From: CAZFBA01 sp964517135
GTDB lineage: Bacteria; Cyanobacteriota; Vampirovibrionia; JBFMGH01
Assembly: GCA_964517135.1 (NCBI GenBank)
Contig: CAZFBA010000005.1
Span: forward strand, 62,001-126,000
Reading direction: 5' to 3'
Length of the DNA: 64,000 nucleotides
How positions within the stretch are numbered: the first letter of the stretch is position 1; each line of letters begins with the position of its first letter. The notes under the pieces are model-generated. The model had not been told where the DNA came from. It did not search any database and was given only the letters and a program-made list of their open reading frames with translations. This document shows positions 8,732 to 18,501 of this stretch, piece after piece. Both the position numbers and the translations under genes were made by a program.

Positions 8732-10952
8732 ATTTAACCAGTTCACAAAAGACACCAAGTTTATCATTAGCTTTTCCATAATGAATCTCATTGTATAAAT
8801 GGGTAATTTCACCGAGATTATCAAGGCTATTACGCAAAGGCAGATGAACTTGATGGTCACTTTCTTTTTCCAGGGCAACTTTAATATTATTAAAGTATTC
8901 TAAAGGAGTTTCATTGTGCTTTTTCAGGAACCCATATCTCTTTAAACGATCACATAACAGACAATATTTATCAGTAACAACATCACCTGATCTGTATTTT
9001 CTGGAACAAACCAACCGGAACAAAAGCAAGATAAAGACCAGCACAGAAAGACCAGCCCCTATAAAATAGAATACATATGTATTACCTTTGATAATAAGAT
9101 CCCCCAGCACAGGAACCCTTGTCACAAGATTTACTACAGAACCAGCAATCGTTAATATGCCTGACATAAGAGGCTCTATAGCGCCAGCAATCCTTTCCAC
9201 AGGAATATTATTATATAAATACCTTATGAAACTTTCCAGAGGCGACTTATGCCTGGTTCCCAGCGTTTGAATATTATAATCTGCACTCGTAGGATCAAAA
9301 GGCACCCACCCATAATACTGAACAAAAACCTCTACCCAGGCATGAGCATCAGAGACCTTTACCTCATAATAACCAGTAAAAGGATTGTATTCCCCGGGAG
9401 AATAGCCAGTTACTAGCCGAGCAGGCACATTTAAAGATCTGAGCATTACTGCCATGGCTGTAGCAAAATGCTCACAATAACCTCTTTTTTTCTCAAACAA
9501 AAAATAATCTGCTGTATCACTGCCGGAAGGAAATCTTTCAACATCAAGATCGTACTCATACTTGGTTTTTAAATATTTATTAATCTTATAAGCTTTTTCA
9601 TAATCATTTTTAGCCTCTGAAGTAATCTCTTTTGCAAGCTTCTTAAGTCGCTCAGGGATATTTTCAGGAAGCTGAAGATATCTGGAAAGCTTTTTTGAAG
9701 CCTTTAATTCTTCAAGATAAGCCTTATTTTCTTTCGTCTGAAGCAAAATTTCTGGTTTTATTTCTGGTATATCAGAGACAACCGTATACGTAATACCTTT
9801 TACCATTTCTATGTGGCTTCTTAAGCCATCATAAGGATCAACCATCACCATATCTACAGGGAAATAAAGACGTACCGGTTTATAAGCTGCTGGTACCAGG
9901 TTTGATTGCTTCTTAGCAATATAATACACTTGTGTTAATTCATAAGTTCTGGCAATAGAAGATTCAAAAGGCGGTAAATATATAACAGGAGGAGGAGACG
10001 CTTCAAGTTCTGTAACCTTATCAGGCATACTTAGCTTCCAGGTTTCACCCGTATAGACGTCATAGGCCATAGCACGCCAGTACTGAGGTCTGGAACTTCT
10101 TACTTTCATTGCTATATCATCAGACAACGTACCCCTGAAGTTTAAAAACAACTCAGGGGCAAACCCAAAATAAGCCTCAGGGTCAATAGTAAGAGACTTC
10201 AGGCGCTCAGGATCACTGTAGGCTGAATTTTTTATAGATCTTTCAAGGTGCTCTGGAAGCTTTATCTTAAATGACATACGAAAATCATGCATATAACTAA
10301 GCTCAAACCTTGGCATAACAACAAAAATTAACGTCGTCAAAACAATAACTACACCAAAAAGCCCCCAGAGGAAAGGCCTGTTTACTTGCCCAAAAGACTT
10401 ACTAATACTGGAAAAAGGAGAAATATATCCACGGGAAAGCAAATCATTGTAATAAAGTACCAGTATTGCAACAAAAATAAACACAATCAGAAAAACACCA
10501 AAGTAGTTATCTTTACTCAAGCTGGCAGCAAAACTAATTAAAATCAACGCAGAAAGCGCAGATAGCATAATATTTGTACGTCTCGGAGAATCAAAAGTAT
10601 GCAATGCCTGTAAGCCAAGAAGAAGCTGAAGAACCGGCTTTCTTAAATCCGAAATATTATTAACCTGAAGGACAACAATCTCATAAAAACAATTAGCCAA
10701 AAGTAGAAGCATACCAACAGAAAGAAAAATCTTAATCCACCAGTTTTTTCTGTAAAGAGAGTTATAGCTGACGTAAGAACCTACAATTGTACCTAAAACA
10801 ACCAGAATTATAATAACAGGAGAAATTTCAGCTGCCTGAGCTGAAGAGAATATACCTATAAGCAAGAGGACTAAGGTCAATACCCTTAATATTATAGACT
10901 TTTCTTGTGTATCATATTTGTTTCTATTTATTTTGTAAACGTTTTGAGACAT
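8712..10952 (-). CDS. TgpA-like membrane transglutaminase-domain protein
   Basis: A 746-residue inner-membrane protein. The N-terminal 225 residues hold about seven membrane helices (DUF3488-type), followed by an extracytoplasmic region, a transglutaminase-like cysteine-protease fold, one more helix near 640-660, and a cytoplasmic tail. The catalytic triad is visible: Cys in RGYCEHFATAM (about 490), His in SDAHAWVEVF (about 535) and Asp in WVPFDPTSADY (about 552). This is the TgpA family, found with MoxR ATPases and DUF58 proteins. Here it starts one base after the DUF58 stop, so the three genes form a translationally coupled unit. The substrate is unknown; envelope protein processing or cross-linking is the usual suggestion. 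Confidence 0.88.
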   Translation of the reverse strand: MSQNVYKINRNKYDTQEKSIILRVLTLVLLLIGIFSSAQAAEISPVIIILVVLGTIVGSYVSYNSLYRKNWWIKIFLSVGMLLLLANCFYEIVVLQVNNISDLRKPVLQLLLGLQALHTFDSPRRTNIMLSALSALILISFAASLSKDNYFGVFLIVFIFVAILVLYYNDLLSRGYISPFSSISKSFGQVNRPFLWGLFGVVIVLTTLIFVVMPRFELSYMHDFRMSFKIKLPEHLERSIKNSAYSDPERLKSLTIDPEAYFGFAPELFLNFRGTLSDDIAMKVRSSRPQYWRAMAYDVYTGETWKLSMPDKVTELEASPPPVIYLPPFESSIARTYELTQVYYIAKKQSNLVPAAYKPVRLYFPVDMVMVDPYDGLRSHIEMVKGITYTVVSDIPEIKPEILLQTKENKAYLEELKASKKLSRYLQLPENIPERLKKLAKEITSEAKNDYEKAYKINKYLKTKYEYDLDVERFPSGSDTADYFLFEKKRGYCEHFATAMAVMLRSLNVPARLVTGYSPGEYNPFTGYYEVKVSDAHAWVEVFVQYYGWVPFDPTSADYNIQTLGTRHKSPLESFIRYLYNNIPVERIAGAIEPLMSGILTIAGSVVNLVTRVPVLGDLIIKGNTYVFYFIGAGLSVLVFILLLFRLVCSRKYRSGDVVTDKYCLLCDRLKRYGFLKKHNETPLEYFNNIKVALEKESDHQVHLPLRNSLDNLGEITHLYNEIHYGKANDKLGVFCELVKSTMKSI

Positions 10953-10953
10953 A

Positions 10954-12162
10954 TTAAATAAATTTCAAATCCTCTTCTGTTTTCACTGTATAGTGAACAA
11001 ACTCATCAGGATACGGTGAGACTTTAATAGAGATAATATTCGCCCTATTAGCAGAATAATTAGCCTTATACTGAGATGATACCAGAACATAAGAAGGCTG
11101 CAATCCTGGATACTGAGAGATTAACCCCTGATGAACAGTATCAATTTCAGTACATATAGATAACTTTGAAACGGGCTGAACCCTTGCCAGCACTTCTAGT
11201 TGAGAATACCAGTCAACTTCATCTCTATAATCTATTCCCTGCAATGCATCATACTGGGTGATAAAGCGTGATACCAGACCTTTCTCGTGAGAAGCATTCA
11301 ACAATGACGATACTGTCGTAACAGCAAGGTCAAAATATTTTTCATCAATATAATCATCATAAGAATCAAGGAAAATAACAATATACCCTGAAGCCTCAAC
11401 CTCAAAATCACGGACAAAAAGCTTATTAACTCTGGCACTGGTAGGCCAGTGAATATGTCTCGGGCTATCTCCTGGTACATATTCCCTGACACTTCTGGTT
11501 ATTCCCGGAATGCTGGTCGGAGTATAACTGTATGACAATTGATTAACCATTGATCGACTGGCAATACGATTAACCCATCCACCTCTTATATCAAACACTT
11601 TAGGATAAATTACAACTTCTTGCTCATTTTTAAAGGTTTTAGAAAATGTTGCAATACCCAGAGGAGAACTGGTAGAAAGAGTTGTCAGCCCAACCTTATA
11701 AACCCCTCTTTTTTCAGGTATAAAATCATAATTAAAATCTATAAAGTGCCTTGCAGGAATAGTATTCACAAAAAAATTATACAAATCTTTCTTCCTAGAG
11801 AGAGTAGACACCAAAAAAGTTACCAGACGCTCAATTAAAAGCCTTGAGGATAGCGAATAACCAGCCGAATCAGCACTGGAAACAGGCGATTCGACAAGAT
11901 TAAAGAACCATTTATTTCTCTGGGAAAGATTCTCAATAGTAATATTAACAACAGAAGATTTGCCTGCATAAAGCCTTACAGGAAGCTCTTTCAGCACATT
12001 TAAACCTTTAATCTGCATCCCGGGAATAATTACACCTAAAATAACAATGGCAAAAAGCAATGCACTGATAATATATTGCCATCCAGACTGTGTATTACTC
12101 GCAGCAGCAAATAATACAAACGCCATGGCAATTAAAATAAGTCCATTATACTCAATTCTCAC
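10954..12162 (-). CDS. DUF58 membrane protein
   Basis: A 402-residue protein with two N-terminal membrane helices (about 8-50), a beta-rich middle, and the DUF58 signature near 226-255 (REYVPGDSPRHIHWPTSARVNKLFVRDFE), which continues into a von Willebrand A-like fold (VIFLDSYDDYIDEKYFDLAVTTVSSLL). DUF58 proteins are nearly always encoded with MoxR AAA ATPases, which probably remodel complexes containing the vWA-like domain. The gene starts two bases after moxR and ends one base before the transglutaminase gene. No molecular function is established for the family. Confidence 0.88.
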   Translation of the reverse strand: MRIEYNGLILIAMAFVLFAAASNTQSGWQYIISALLFAIVILGVIIPGMQIKGLNVLKELPVRLYAGKSSVVNITIENLSQRNKWFFNLVESPVSSADSAGYSLSSRLLIERLVTFLVSTLSRKKDLYNFFVNTIPARHFIDFNYDFIPEKRGVYKVGLTTLSTSSPLGIATFSKTFKNEQEVVIYPKVFDIRGGWVNRIASRSMVNQLSYSYTPTSIPGITRSVREYVPGDSPRHIHWPTSARVNKLFVRDFEVEASGYIVIFLDSYDDYIDEKYFDLAVTTVSSLLNASHEKGLVSRFITQYDALQGIDYRDEVDWYSQLEVLARVQPVSKLSICTEIDTVHQGLISQYPGLQPSYVLVSSQYKANYSANRANIISIKVSPYPDEFVHYTVKTEEDLKFI

Positions 12163-12164
12163 AG

Positions 12165-13106
12165 TTATGGCACTGTAATCTTTTTAACTAATTCAGAGAT
12201 TATACTGTTATTAACGAGCAATCCCCTTTTGTGAGTGGGTATTACCCTATGAGACAAAACTTCAACGGCAACATTTTTAACATCATCAGGTATAACATAA
12301 TTTCTTCCAGCAAGAATAGCAGAAGACTGGGCCATTCTTAAAAGAGCAAGAGTTCCTCTTGGGCTGGCCCCAAGTTTTATATTAGTATCATTTCTCGTTG
12401 CATTGATTATATCAAGAACATATTTCCTAATTTCCTTACTCACAGAAACTTTTCTGGTACACTCATGAAGCATAAGATAGTCTTCAAGAGATATAACAGG
12501 TTCTACATTATTGTAAACGTTGTTTAAATAGAACTCTATAATCGTATCTTCTTCTTCCTGATCGGGATAGCCGATGCCAAGCACAATTAAAAACCTGTCA
12601 AGCTGTGCTTCAGGAAGATCAAAGGTACCATGATATTCAATCGGATTCTGAGTTGCTATAACAAAAAAAGGTTTCTCCAGCTTTTGAGAGGTTCCTTCAA
12701 TAGTTATCTGGCTTTCTTCCATAGCTTCCAGCAAGCATGACTGCGTTCTGGGAGCAGCTCTGTTAATTTCATCCACCAGCAAAACGTTTGTAAAAATAGG
12801 CCCCTGAATAAATTTAAACTCTCTCGTCTCAGGATAAAAGATACTAACACCTGTAATATCTGAAGGCAGCAAGTCAGGAGTACATTGAACACGCCTAAAC
12901 TTTGCATCAATTGATTTAGCAATGGTCTTAGCAAGTAATGTTTTTCCTAGACCAGGAACATCTTCCAGAAGAACGTGTCCACCTGCCAAAAGTGCCATCA
13001 ACATTTTATCTACTGTATTCTGTTTCCCGCAAATAACAGTATTTACATTCTCATAAAGTTTATTAATAAGAAATTCAACTTTCTCAGGCAGCAACAATTG
13101 AGACAT
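12165..13106 (-). CDS. MoxR-family AAA+ ATPase
   Basis: A 313-residue cytoplasmic AAA+ ATPase. Walker A is at residues 48-56 (EDVPGLGKT) and Walker B at 108-113 (VLLVDEINRA), with sensor-1 Asn in FFVIATQNPIEYHGTFDLPEAQLDRF and the arginine-containing RGTLALLRMAQ lid segment. Family members act as chaperone-like ATPases for vWA-domain partners. The gene heads a tight moxR-DUF58-transglutaminase operon. The ATG is preceded by AGGA at about eleven bases. Transcription probably begins in the 200 bases between this gene and the cimA terminator. Confidence 0.92.
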   Translation of the reverse strand: MSQLLLPEKVEFLINKLYENVNTVICGKQNTVDKMLMALLAGGHVLLEDVPGLGKTLLAKTIAKSIDAKFRRVQCTPDLLPSDITGVSIFYPETREFKFIQGPIFTNVLLVDEINRAAPRTQSCLLEAMEESQITIEGTSQKLEKPFFVIATQNPIEYHGTFDLPEAQLDRFLIVLGIGYPDQEEEDTIIEFYLNNVYNNVEPVISLEDYLMLHECTRKVSVSKEIRKYVLDIINATRNDTNIKLGASPRGTLALLRMAQSSAILAGRNYVIPDDVKNVAVEVLSHRVIPTHKRGLLVNNSIISELVKKITVP

Positions 13107-13252
13107 AACATTAAATCCTATATTTTGATTGAAATAATAACATAAAACAGCTCAATATTTTAGCTGACATCAAATTTACCCAGTATCATTATATACTTCT
13201 TTGGGCAAAAGACCAAATTAATGAGGTTTTTATACCATAAAAAAGCAATAAC

Positions 13253-13290
13253 TCAATAAAATACCCGCTCTTGAGTTATAGAACGGGTAT
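13253..13290 (-). terminator. terminator of the ilvB-ilvN-ilvC-cimA operon
   Basis: ATACCCGCTCT (13261-13271) and AGAACGGGTAT (13280-13290) form an 11-bp stem with one wobble pair around an eight-base loop. On the minus strand it is followed by a T-rich stretch, 24 bases after the cimA stop. Confidence 0.7.
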
Positions 13291-13313
13291 AATTGCTTTA
13301 TTTTCGTTAAATA

Positions 13314-14939
13314 TTATATCGTTTTAAGTAACTCATGAAGCTCATGAAAGCCATTTTGAGGCTTTTGTTTATTCAACATCAGGCCATAATCGATACTATC
13401 TACGATAGCAAAATAAGTAGCCTCAATAATATTACGGCTAACAGCTACAGTATCCCATCTTTCAAGGCCATCAGAAGTTTCAACGTGTACACGGGTCTTT
13501 GCACTGGTACCATCAGTACTATCCAGAATACGAACTTTAAAATCAGTCAATTTAAAATCTCTTATCTTAGGATAAAAAGGCCTCAACGCACGCCTTAAAG
13601 CTCTGTCAAGAGCATGACCGGGGCCATCACCTTCACTGACAGTATGAATAATCTCATCACCAACCATAACTTTAACAGATGCTTCTGTATTTAAAAAATC
13701 ATTTCCAGTAATATTGTCAGATATAACCCTGAAGCCCTTTACTTCAAAGAATTTAGGCTTCAGGTCAAGAATTCCAAGAACCATTAATTCAAAAGAGGCG
13801 TCTGCATCTTCAAAAGCATATCCCTGCCATTCCAGTTCTTTGATATGGTTGAGTATTTTACGGTAATCATCGTCTGTGATCTTCATTGTAAGGGTTGGTA
13901 AACGCTTGATTTTATCTTTAATTGAAGCAATACCAGATTGATCACTGATAAGGATCTTTCTAACATTACCAACCAAATCGGGTTCAACGTGTTCATACGT
14001 ACGAGACTGCTTTCTGACACCGCTTGCATGCACTCCACCTTTATGACTAAAAGCACTTCTGCCTACATAAGGGGCATATTCATTAGCGCCCATATTTGCT
14101 ATTTCACTAATTTGACGAGAGACATAAACCAGATTCTTTAGTTTGTCAGCCAGTACGTCATACCCCATCTTAATTTGTAACGTTGGCAATATTGAACAGA
14201 GGTTGGCATTGCCGCATCTCTCGCCATAGCCGTTCATAGTTCCCTGAATTTGAATGATACCTGCTCTAACAGCCGTAATAGTATTTGCGACAGCCAGGTC
14301 ACTGTCGTTGTGAGCGTGAATACCTAAAACAGCATCAGGAAACCGCTCTTTAACAGCTCTGGTTATTTCATCAATTTCAGACGGAATGCAGCCACCATTG
14401 GTATCACATAAAATCAAACGCTCAGCACCTGCCTGATAAGCAGATTCCAGTGTTTTTAAAGTATATTCAGGATTATTTTTATATCCATCATAAAAGTGCT
14501 CTGCATCATAAAATACTCTTTTCCCCTGAGAAATAAGGTATGAAACACTGTCACTTATCATTTTTAGATTCTCTTCAAGGGTTGTGCAGAGGGCATGTTC
14601 AACATGAAAATCCCAGGATTTCCCAAAAATTGTAATAACATCAGTATCAGCGTCTAAAAGTTGCCTAAGTACATTGTCATCTTCAGGACTAACATTAGCT
14701 TTTCTGGTGCAACCAAAAGCTGTTACTATTGCATGTTTAAGCTTGATACTTTTCAACTGTTGAAAAACCTCAACGTCTTTAGGGTTTGCACCTGGCCATC
14801 CACCTTCTATGTAATCGATGCCCAGTTCATCAAGCATTTTAACGATTTTCAGTTTATCACTAACCGAAAACGAGACACCTTCAGCCTGATTGCCGTCTCT
14901 CAATGTTGTATCATATATCTCTAGTGACAGATTACTCAT
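13314..14939 (-). CDS. cimA: (R)-citramalate synthase
   Basis: A 541-residue enzyme that condenses acetyl-CoA with pyruvate to (R)-citramalate, the first step of the pyruvate route to 2-oxobutyrate and isoleucine. The N-terminal TIM barrel has the DRE-TIM signature (YDTTLRDGNQAEGVSFS, residues 9-25) and the metal-binding HxH in GIHAHNDSDLAVANT; the NGYGERCGNANLCS loop follows. The last 150 residues are the LeuA-type allosteric dimerisation domain. The total length and the GYAFEDADASFELM segment fit the citramalate synthase branch rather than 2-isopropylmalate synthase; homocitrate synthase is less likely. An AGGAG site precedes the ATG. It follows ilvC by 69 bases and closes the attenuated ilv operon. 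Confidence 0.88.
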   Translation of the reverse strand: MSNLSLEIYDTTLRDGNQAEGVSFSVSDKLKIVKMLDELGIDYIEGGWPGANPKDVEVFQQLKSIKLKHAIVTAFGCTRKANVSPEDDNVLRQLLDADTDVITIFGKSWDFHVEHALCTTLEENLKMISDSVSYLISQGKRVFYDAEHFYDGYKNNPEYTLKTLESAYQAGAERLILCDTNGGCIPSEIDEITRAVKERFPDAVLGIHAHNDSDLAVANTITAVRAGIIQIQGTMNGYGERCGNANLCSILPTLQIKMGYDVLADKLKNLVYVSRQISEIANMGANEYAPYVGRSAFSHKGGVHASGVRKQSRTYEHVEPDLVGNVRKILISDQSGIASIKDKIKRLPTLTMKITDDDYRKILNHIKELEWQGYAFEDADASFELMVLGILDLKPKFFEVKGFRVISDNITGNDFLNTEASVKVMVGDEIIHTVSEGDGPGHALDRALRRALRPFYPKIRDFKLTDFKVRILDSTDGTSAKTRVHVETSDGLERWDTVAVSRNIIEATYFAIVDSIDYGLMLNKQKPQNGFHELHELLKTI

Positions 14940-15008
14940 TGATTACTCCTATAGGCTTAATACTAAAATAGTCTAAAAGCCAGTTTATACAGTGGTAATA
15001 GCGTTTAT

Positions 15009-16046
15009 TTAGTTTTTATCTCTATCTATAACTTTATCCTGTTTAAGCCAAGCCATCATATCTCTTAATTCAAGGCCAACTTTTTCAATTAAATGATCTT
15101 CATCAGCCCGGGTCAATGCATTAAAATTAGGCTTACCGTTTTTGCATTCTTCAATCCACTCTTTAGCAAACGAACCGTCCTGAACTTCTTTTAATATCTG
15201 CCTTAAGCGATCTTTTGTACCGGCATCAATGACTCTTGGGCCACGAGTAAGATCACCATATTGCGCTGTATTGCTTACAGAATAACGCATATCTGTGATA
15301 CCACCCTGTTGTAAGAGGTCGACAATAAGTTTCAACTCATGGAGGCACTCAAAATAAGCCATGTAAGGCGAATAACCTGCTTCTACCAGTGTTTCAAAAG
15401 AAGCCTTAATCAGCGCAACAACACCACCACAAAGAACGGCCTGTTCTCCAAAGAGGTCTGTTTCTGTTTCTTCCCTAAATGAGGTTTCTAAAATGCCAGC
15501 TCTTCCTGAACCAACAGCAGCAGCATAAGCGAGTGCAACATTTTTAGTGTTCCCTGACGGATCTTGATGAATAGCTATCAGAGATGGTACACCTCTACCT
15601 CTTTTATATTCTTCTCTTACTAGATGGCCCGGGCCTTTTGGCGCTACCATAAAGACATTGACATTCTCTGGAGGTACAATTTGTTTAAAATGGATACTAA
15701 AACCGTGGCTGAATCCAAGATATTGACCTTCTTTAATGTGTGGTTTAACTGATTCTTCATAAACCTGGGCATGAAATTCATCAGGAACAAGCATCATGAC
15801 TACATCAGCCCACTTAACAGCATCTTCTATACTCATTACCTGAAGGCCTGCCAGTTCTGCTTTTTGTTGAGAGTTGTCCAGACCCAGTTTTAGGCCACAT
15901 TTAATATCTACATTACTGTCTTTAAGGTTTAATATTTGCCCGTGTCCCTGGCTTCCATAACCAATAACAGCAACTTTTTTCTCTAAAATATCATTCATAT
16001 TGATATCTTTGTCATAATATACTTTTAATTCGGTTTTCATACTCAT
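15009..16046 (-). CDS. ilvC: ketol-acid reductoisomerase
   Basis: A 345-residue enzyme that isomerises and reduces acetolactate or acetohydroxybutyrate with NAD(P)H in valine, leucine and isoleucine synthesis. The Rossmann motif GYGSQGHGQ is at 29-37. The KARI C-terminal domain carries the Mg-binding acidic residues in ETETDLFGEQAVLCGG and the conserved YFECLHELKLIVDLLQQGG. Length matches the short (class I) form. The AGGAG site fits the first ATG of MSMKTELK. It is the third gene of the operon, 25 bases after ilvN. Confidence 0.97.
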   Translation of the reverse strand: MSMKTELKVYYDKDINMNDILEKKVAVIGYGSQGHGQILNLKDSNVDIKCGLKLGLDNSQQKAELAGLQVMSIEDAVKWADVVMMLVPDEFHAQVYEESVKPHIKEGQYLGFSHGFSIHFKQIVPPENVNVFMVAPKGPGHLVREEYKRGRGVPSLIAIHQDPSGNTKNVALAYAAAVGSGRAGILETSFREETETDLFGEQAVLCGGVVALIKASFETLVEAGYSPYMAYFECLHELKLIVDLLQQGGITDMRYSVSNTAQYGDLTRGPRVIDAGTKDRLRQILKEVQDGSFAKEWIEECKNGKPNFNALTRADEDHLIEKVGLELRDMMAWLKQDKVIDRDKN

Positions 16047-16071
16047 ATCTTCATCTCCTAACTACACTCAA

Positions 16072-16590
16072 CTATAGATTAACAAGACTGAGAGACTGTT
16101 TTACACCGTTAAGTTGCATTTCTCTCGTTATAGCAACCTTACCTGACCTTACCATTTCTTTTATACCCAAAGGCCTTAGAAGCTCAATAAAGGATCTAAT
16201 CTTCCATTCGTCTCCACTTACCTCAACTGTATAAAACTTTTGTGAGGCATCTATTACTTTAGCGTCAAAGATTTCTGCTATACGCAAAATTTCAGAACGA
16301 TTTTCTTCTTTTGCAGAAACCTTAACAAGGACCAACTCACGATCAATGCTAACATCACCAGTTATATCCTGAACTTTTATTATATTAACCAGCTTATTTA
16401 ACTGTTTAACAATCTGTTCAATGACTTTATCATCACCAACCGTCACTAAAGTTAGTCGTGAATATGCAATATCCTGAGTTGGAGCAACAGTCAAGCTTTC
16501 TATATTGTATCCTCTCCCGCTAAAAAGACCTGCAATTCTTGCAAGAACACCAAATTCATTTTCTACTAACACTGAAAGAGTGTGCTTCAT
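16072..16590 (-). CDS. ilvN: acetolactate synthase regulatory (small) subunit
   Basis: A 172-residue regulatory subunit of acetohydroxyacid synthase. The N-terminal ACT domain (HTLSVLVENEFGVLARIAGLFSGRGYNIESL, residues 3-33) binds valine for feedback inhibition, and a second ACT-like domain occupies about 80-165. The length is that of the common single-copy form, also called IlvH. AAGGAG precedes the ATG. It lies 27 bases downstream of ilvB, the usual order for a stoichiometric subunit pair. Confidence 0.95.
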   Translation of the reverse strand: MKHTLSVLVENEFGVLARIAGLFSGRGYNIESLTVAPTQDIAYSRLTLVTVGDDKVIEQIVKQLNKLVNIIKVQDITGDVSIDRELVLVKVSAKEENRSEILRIAEIFDAKVIDASQKFYTVEVSGDEWKIRSFIELLRPLGIKEMVRSGKVAITREMQLNGVKQSLSLVNL

Positions 16591-16617
16591 TTTATATTCT
16601 CCTTAAAAATTTGATAA

Positions 16618-18366
16618 TTAACAACAGTCATCACTTAATAAGATATTGCTTATAGGATCTCCGGCCAGTACCCAGGGATACACAGATTCTTCAGGCTCTG
16701 TAACGAACTCAATAAAAACAGGACCTTCTGTATCAAAAGCTTTTAAGAGCATAGAATCTATATCTTCTTCTTTTGTAACCCTGAACCCTGTAGCACCATA
16801 GGCTTCAGCGACTTTAACAAAATCAGGACCAGAAATATTTGTATGAGAAAAACGCCTGTTGTAAAGGCGATCCTGCCACTGCCTTACCATACCAAGATAG
16901 CTATTATTAAGGATACAGACCTTAACAGGTATCTTATACTCAACACATGTAGCCAGTTCTTGAATATTCATCTGTATACTACCGTCTCCAGCTACATTTA
17001 TAACTAACCTGTCAGGAAAAGCTACCTGTGCACCCATGGCAGAAGGGAACCCAAATCCCATTGTGCCAAGACCTCCAGAGGATACAAATCGTCTTGGCCC
17101 TCTAAACTTAAACAACTGAGCAGACCACATCTGGTGCTGACCAACTTCTGTAGCAATAATAGGATCTCTGTCTTTTGATAGCTCATGAATTCTTTGAATT
17201 ACGTGCCGGGGAGAAAGTTTATCTGTCTTATTGGCTTCTGGCACTTGAACTTTTTTCCATTCCTGAACTTTTTGATGCCATTTTTCCTTAAGTTTAGAGG
17301 ATTTATCAATCATAGACTCTTCTATAGAATTATATAAGTCTTCCAGCACATTAGCACAATGACCAACAATAGGAACATCCACTCTAACATTCTTACTAAT
17401 AGAAGTAGGATCAATATCTACATGAATTATTTTAGCTTCCGGACAGTATTTATCGAGACAACCGGTTACACGATCACTGAATCTTGTACCAATAGCAAAT
17501 AAAACATCAGAATTTGTAATTGCCATATTAGCCCAGTAATTGCCGTGCATTCCTGTCAGGCCAAGAGATAACTCGTCATCTCCTGGAAAAGAACCCGTAC
17601 CCATAAGAGTATTGGCAACCGGTATATCAAGTTTCTTTGCTATTTTAAAGAGATATTCAGAAGCATCAGAAGAAACAACACCACCACCAGACAATATAAT
17701 AGGCCTTTCTGCTTCATAAAGAAGTCCCAGTGCTTTATTTATCTGAACAGGGTGACCGGAATAAGTTGGATTATACCCTGGAAGCCTTACTGTATCAGGA
17801 TATACAAACTCTGTTTTACCAACAAGAACGTCTTTGGGGAGGTCAATAAGCACAGGCCCCGGCTTTCCGGTTGTAGCTATGTGAAAAGCCTCTTTTATAA
17901 TCCGAGGAAGATCTACCACATCTTTAACAAGATAGTTGTGCTTACAGCATTGTCTTGTAATACCAACAATATCAGCCTCCTGAAAAGCATCATTGCCTAT
18001 TAATGACGACGCTACCTGACCTGTAAACACTATTATTGGGTAGCCATCATAGTAAGCATTCGTAATGCCAGTAACTGTATTGCAGGCACCCGGGCCGGAA
18101 GTAACCAGTACAACACCTGGTTTACCAGTAACACGGGCATAACCTTCTGCTGCATGAACCGCACCCTGCTCATGTCTTACCAGATAGTGAGTTATTTCCT
18201 TACAATCATATATTTCTTCATAAATTGGCAGCACTGCGCCACCCGGATAACCAAAAATAGTATCCACATTTTCTTTTTTTAAACTCTCAATTAAGATACG
18301 TGCACCATTTAAGACTGAAGTACTCTCCTCTGTTGTGCTGGTTGTTTGAATCTTCATCTTAGTCAT
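16618..18366 (-). CDS. ilvB: acetolactate synthase catalytic (large) subunit
   Basis: A thiamine-diphosphate enzyme that condenses two pyruvates, or pyruvate with 2-oxobutyrate, as the first common step to branched-chain amino acids. The catalytic Glu is in LVRHEQGAVHAAEGYAR, the FAD-related central domain follows, and the ThDP-binding motif runs from GDGSIQMNIQEL to NNSYLGMVRQWQ. The start chosen (MTKMKIQTTS) has GGAGA five bases upstream. The frame stays open to an ATG at 18405, but that start has no ribosome site and lies only eight bases from the attenuator T-run, so it is unlikely. Expression is controlled by the attenuator immediately upstream. Confidence 0.96.
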   Translation of the reverse strand: MTKMKIQTTSTTEESTSVLNGARILIESLKKENVDTIFGYPGGAVLPIYEEIYDCKEITHYLVRHEQGAVHAAEGYARVTGKPGVVLVTSGPGACNTVTGITNAYYDGYPIIVFTGQVASSLIGNDAFQEADIVGITRQCCKHNYLVKDVVDLPRIIKEAFHIATTGKPGPVLIDLPKDVLVGKTEFVYPDTVRLPGYNPTYSGHPVQINKALGLLYEAERPIILSGGGVVSSDASEYLFKIAKKLDIPVANTLMGTGSFPGDDELSLGLTGMHGNYWANMAITNSDVLFAIGTRFSDRVTGCLDKYCPEAKIIHVDIDPTSISKNVRVDVPIVGHCANVLEDLYNSIEESMIDKSSKLKEKWHQKVQEWKKVQVPEANKTDKLSPRHVIQRIHELSKDRDPIIATEVGQHQMWSAQLFKFRGPRRFVSSGGLGTMGFGFPSAMGAQVAFPDRLVINVAGDGSIQMNIQELATCVEYKIPVKVCILNNSYLGMVRQWQDRLYNRRFSHTNISGPDFVKVAEAYGATGFRVTKEEDIDSMLLKAFDTEGPVFIEFVTEPEESVYPWVLAGDPISNILLSDDCC

Positions 18367-18412
18367 CGTGTTCTCCATTATTCTAAAAACTTCTAAAGTA
18401 AGCATTATAATT

Positions 18413-18449
18413 AAAAAAGCTGTGGGTTTTGTTATTATACCTCACAGCC
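18413..18449 (-). terminator. attenuator terminator hairpin before ilvB
   Basis: On the minus strand GCTGTGAGG pairs with CCCACAGC (+ strand 18440-18448 with 18419-18426), giving six perfect pairs plus two beyond a bulge, and is followed directly by six T residues (18413-18418). The ilvB start is 47 bases further on. The left arm can instead pair with 18492-18501 inside the leader peptide gene. Confidence 0.85.
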
Positions 18450-18501
18450 TTCTGAATTTACATTGATTTTGTTTATTTAAACAGCTTATTAGGCAGTGAG
18501 G
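18440..18501 (-). promoter_or_regulatory. antiterminator pairing of the ilv attenuator
   Basis: CCTCACTGCC of the RNA (+ strand 18492-18501, leader codons 24-27) is complementary to GGCTGTGAGG (18440-18449) over ten bases with one mismatch. The second element is also the left arm of the terminator, so the two structures exclude each other. A ribosome stalled on the preceding Leu/Val/Ile codons would leave 18492-18501 free to form the antiterminator; a ribosome reaching the stop would cover it. Confidence 0.8.
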
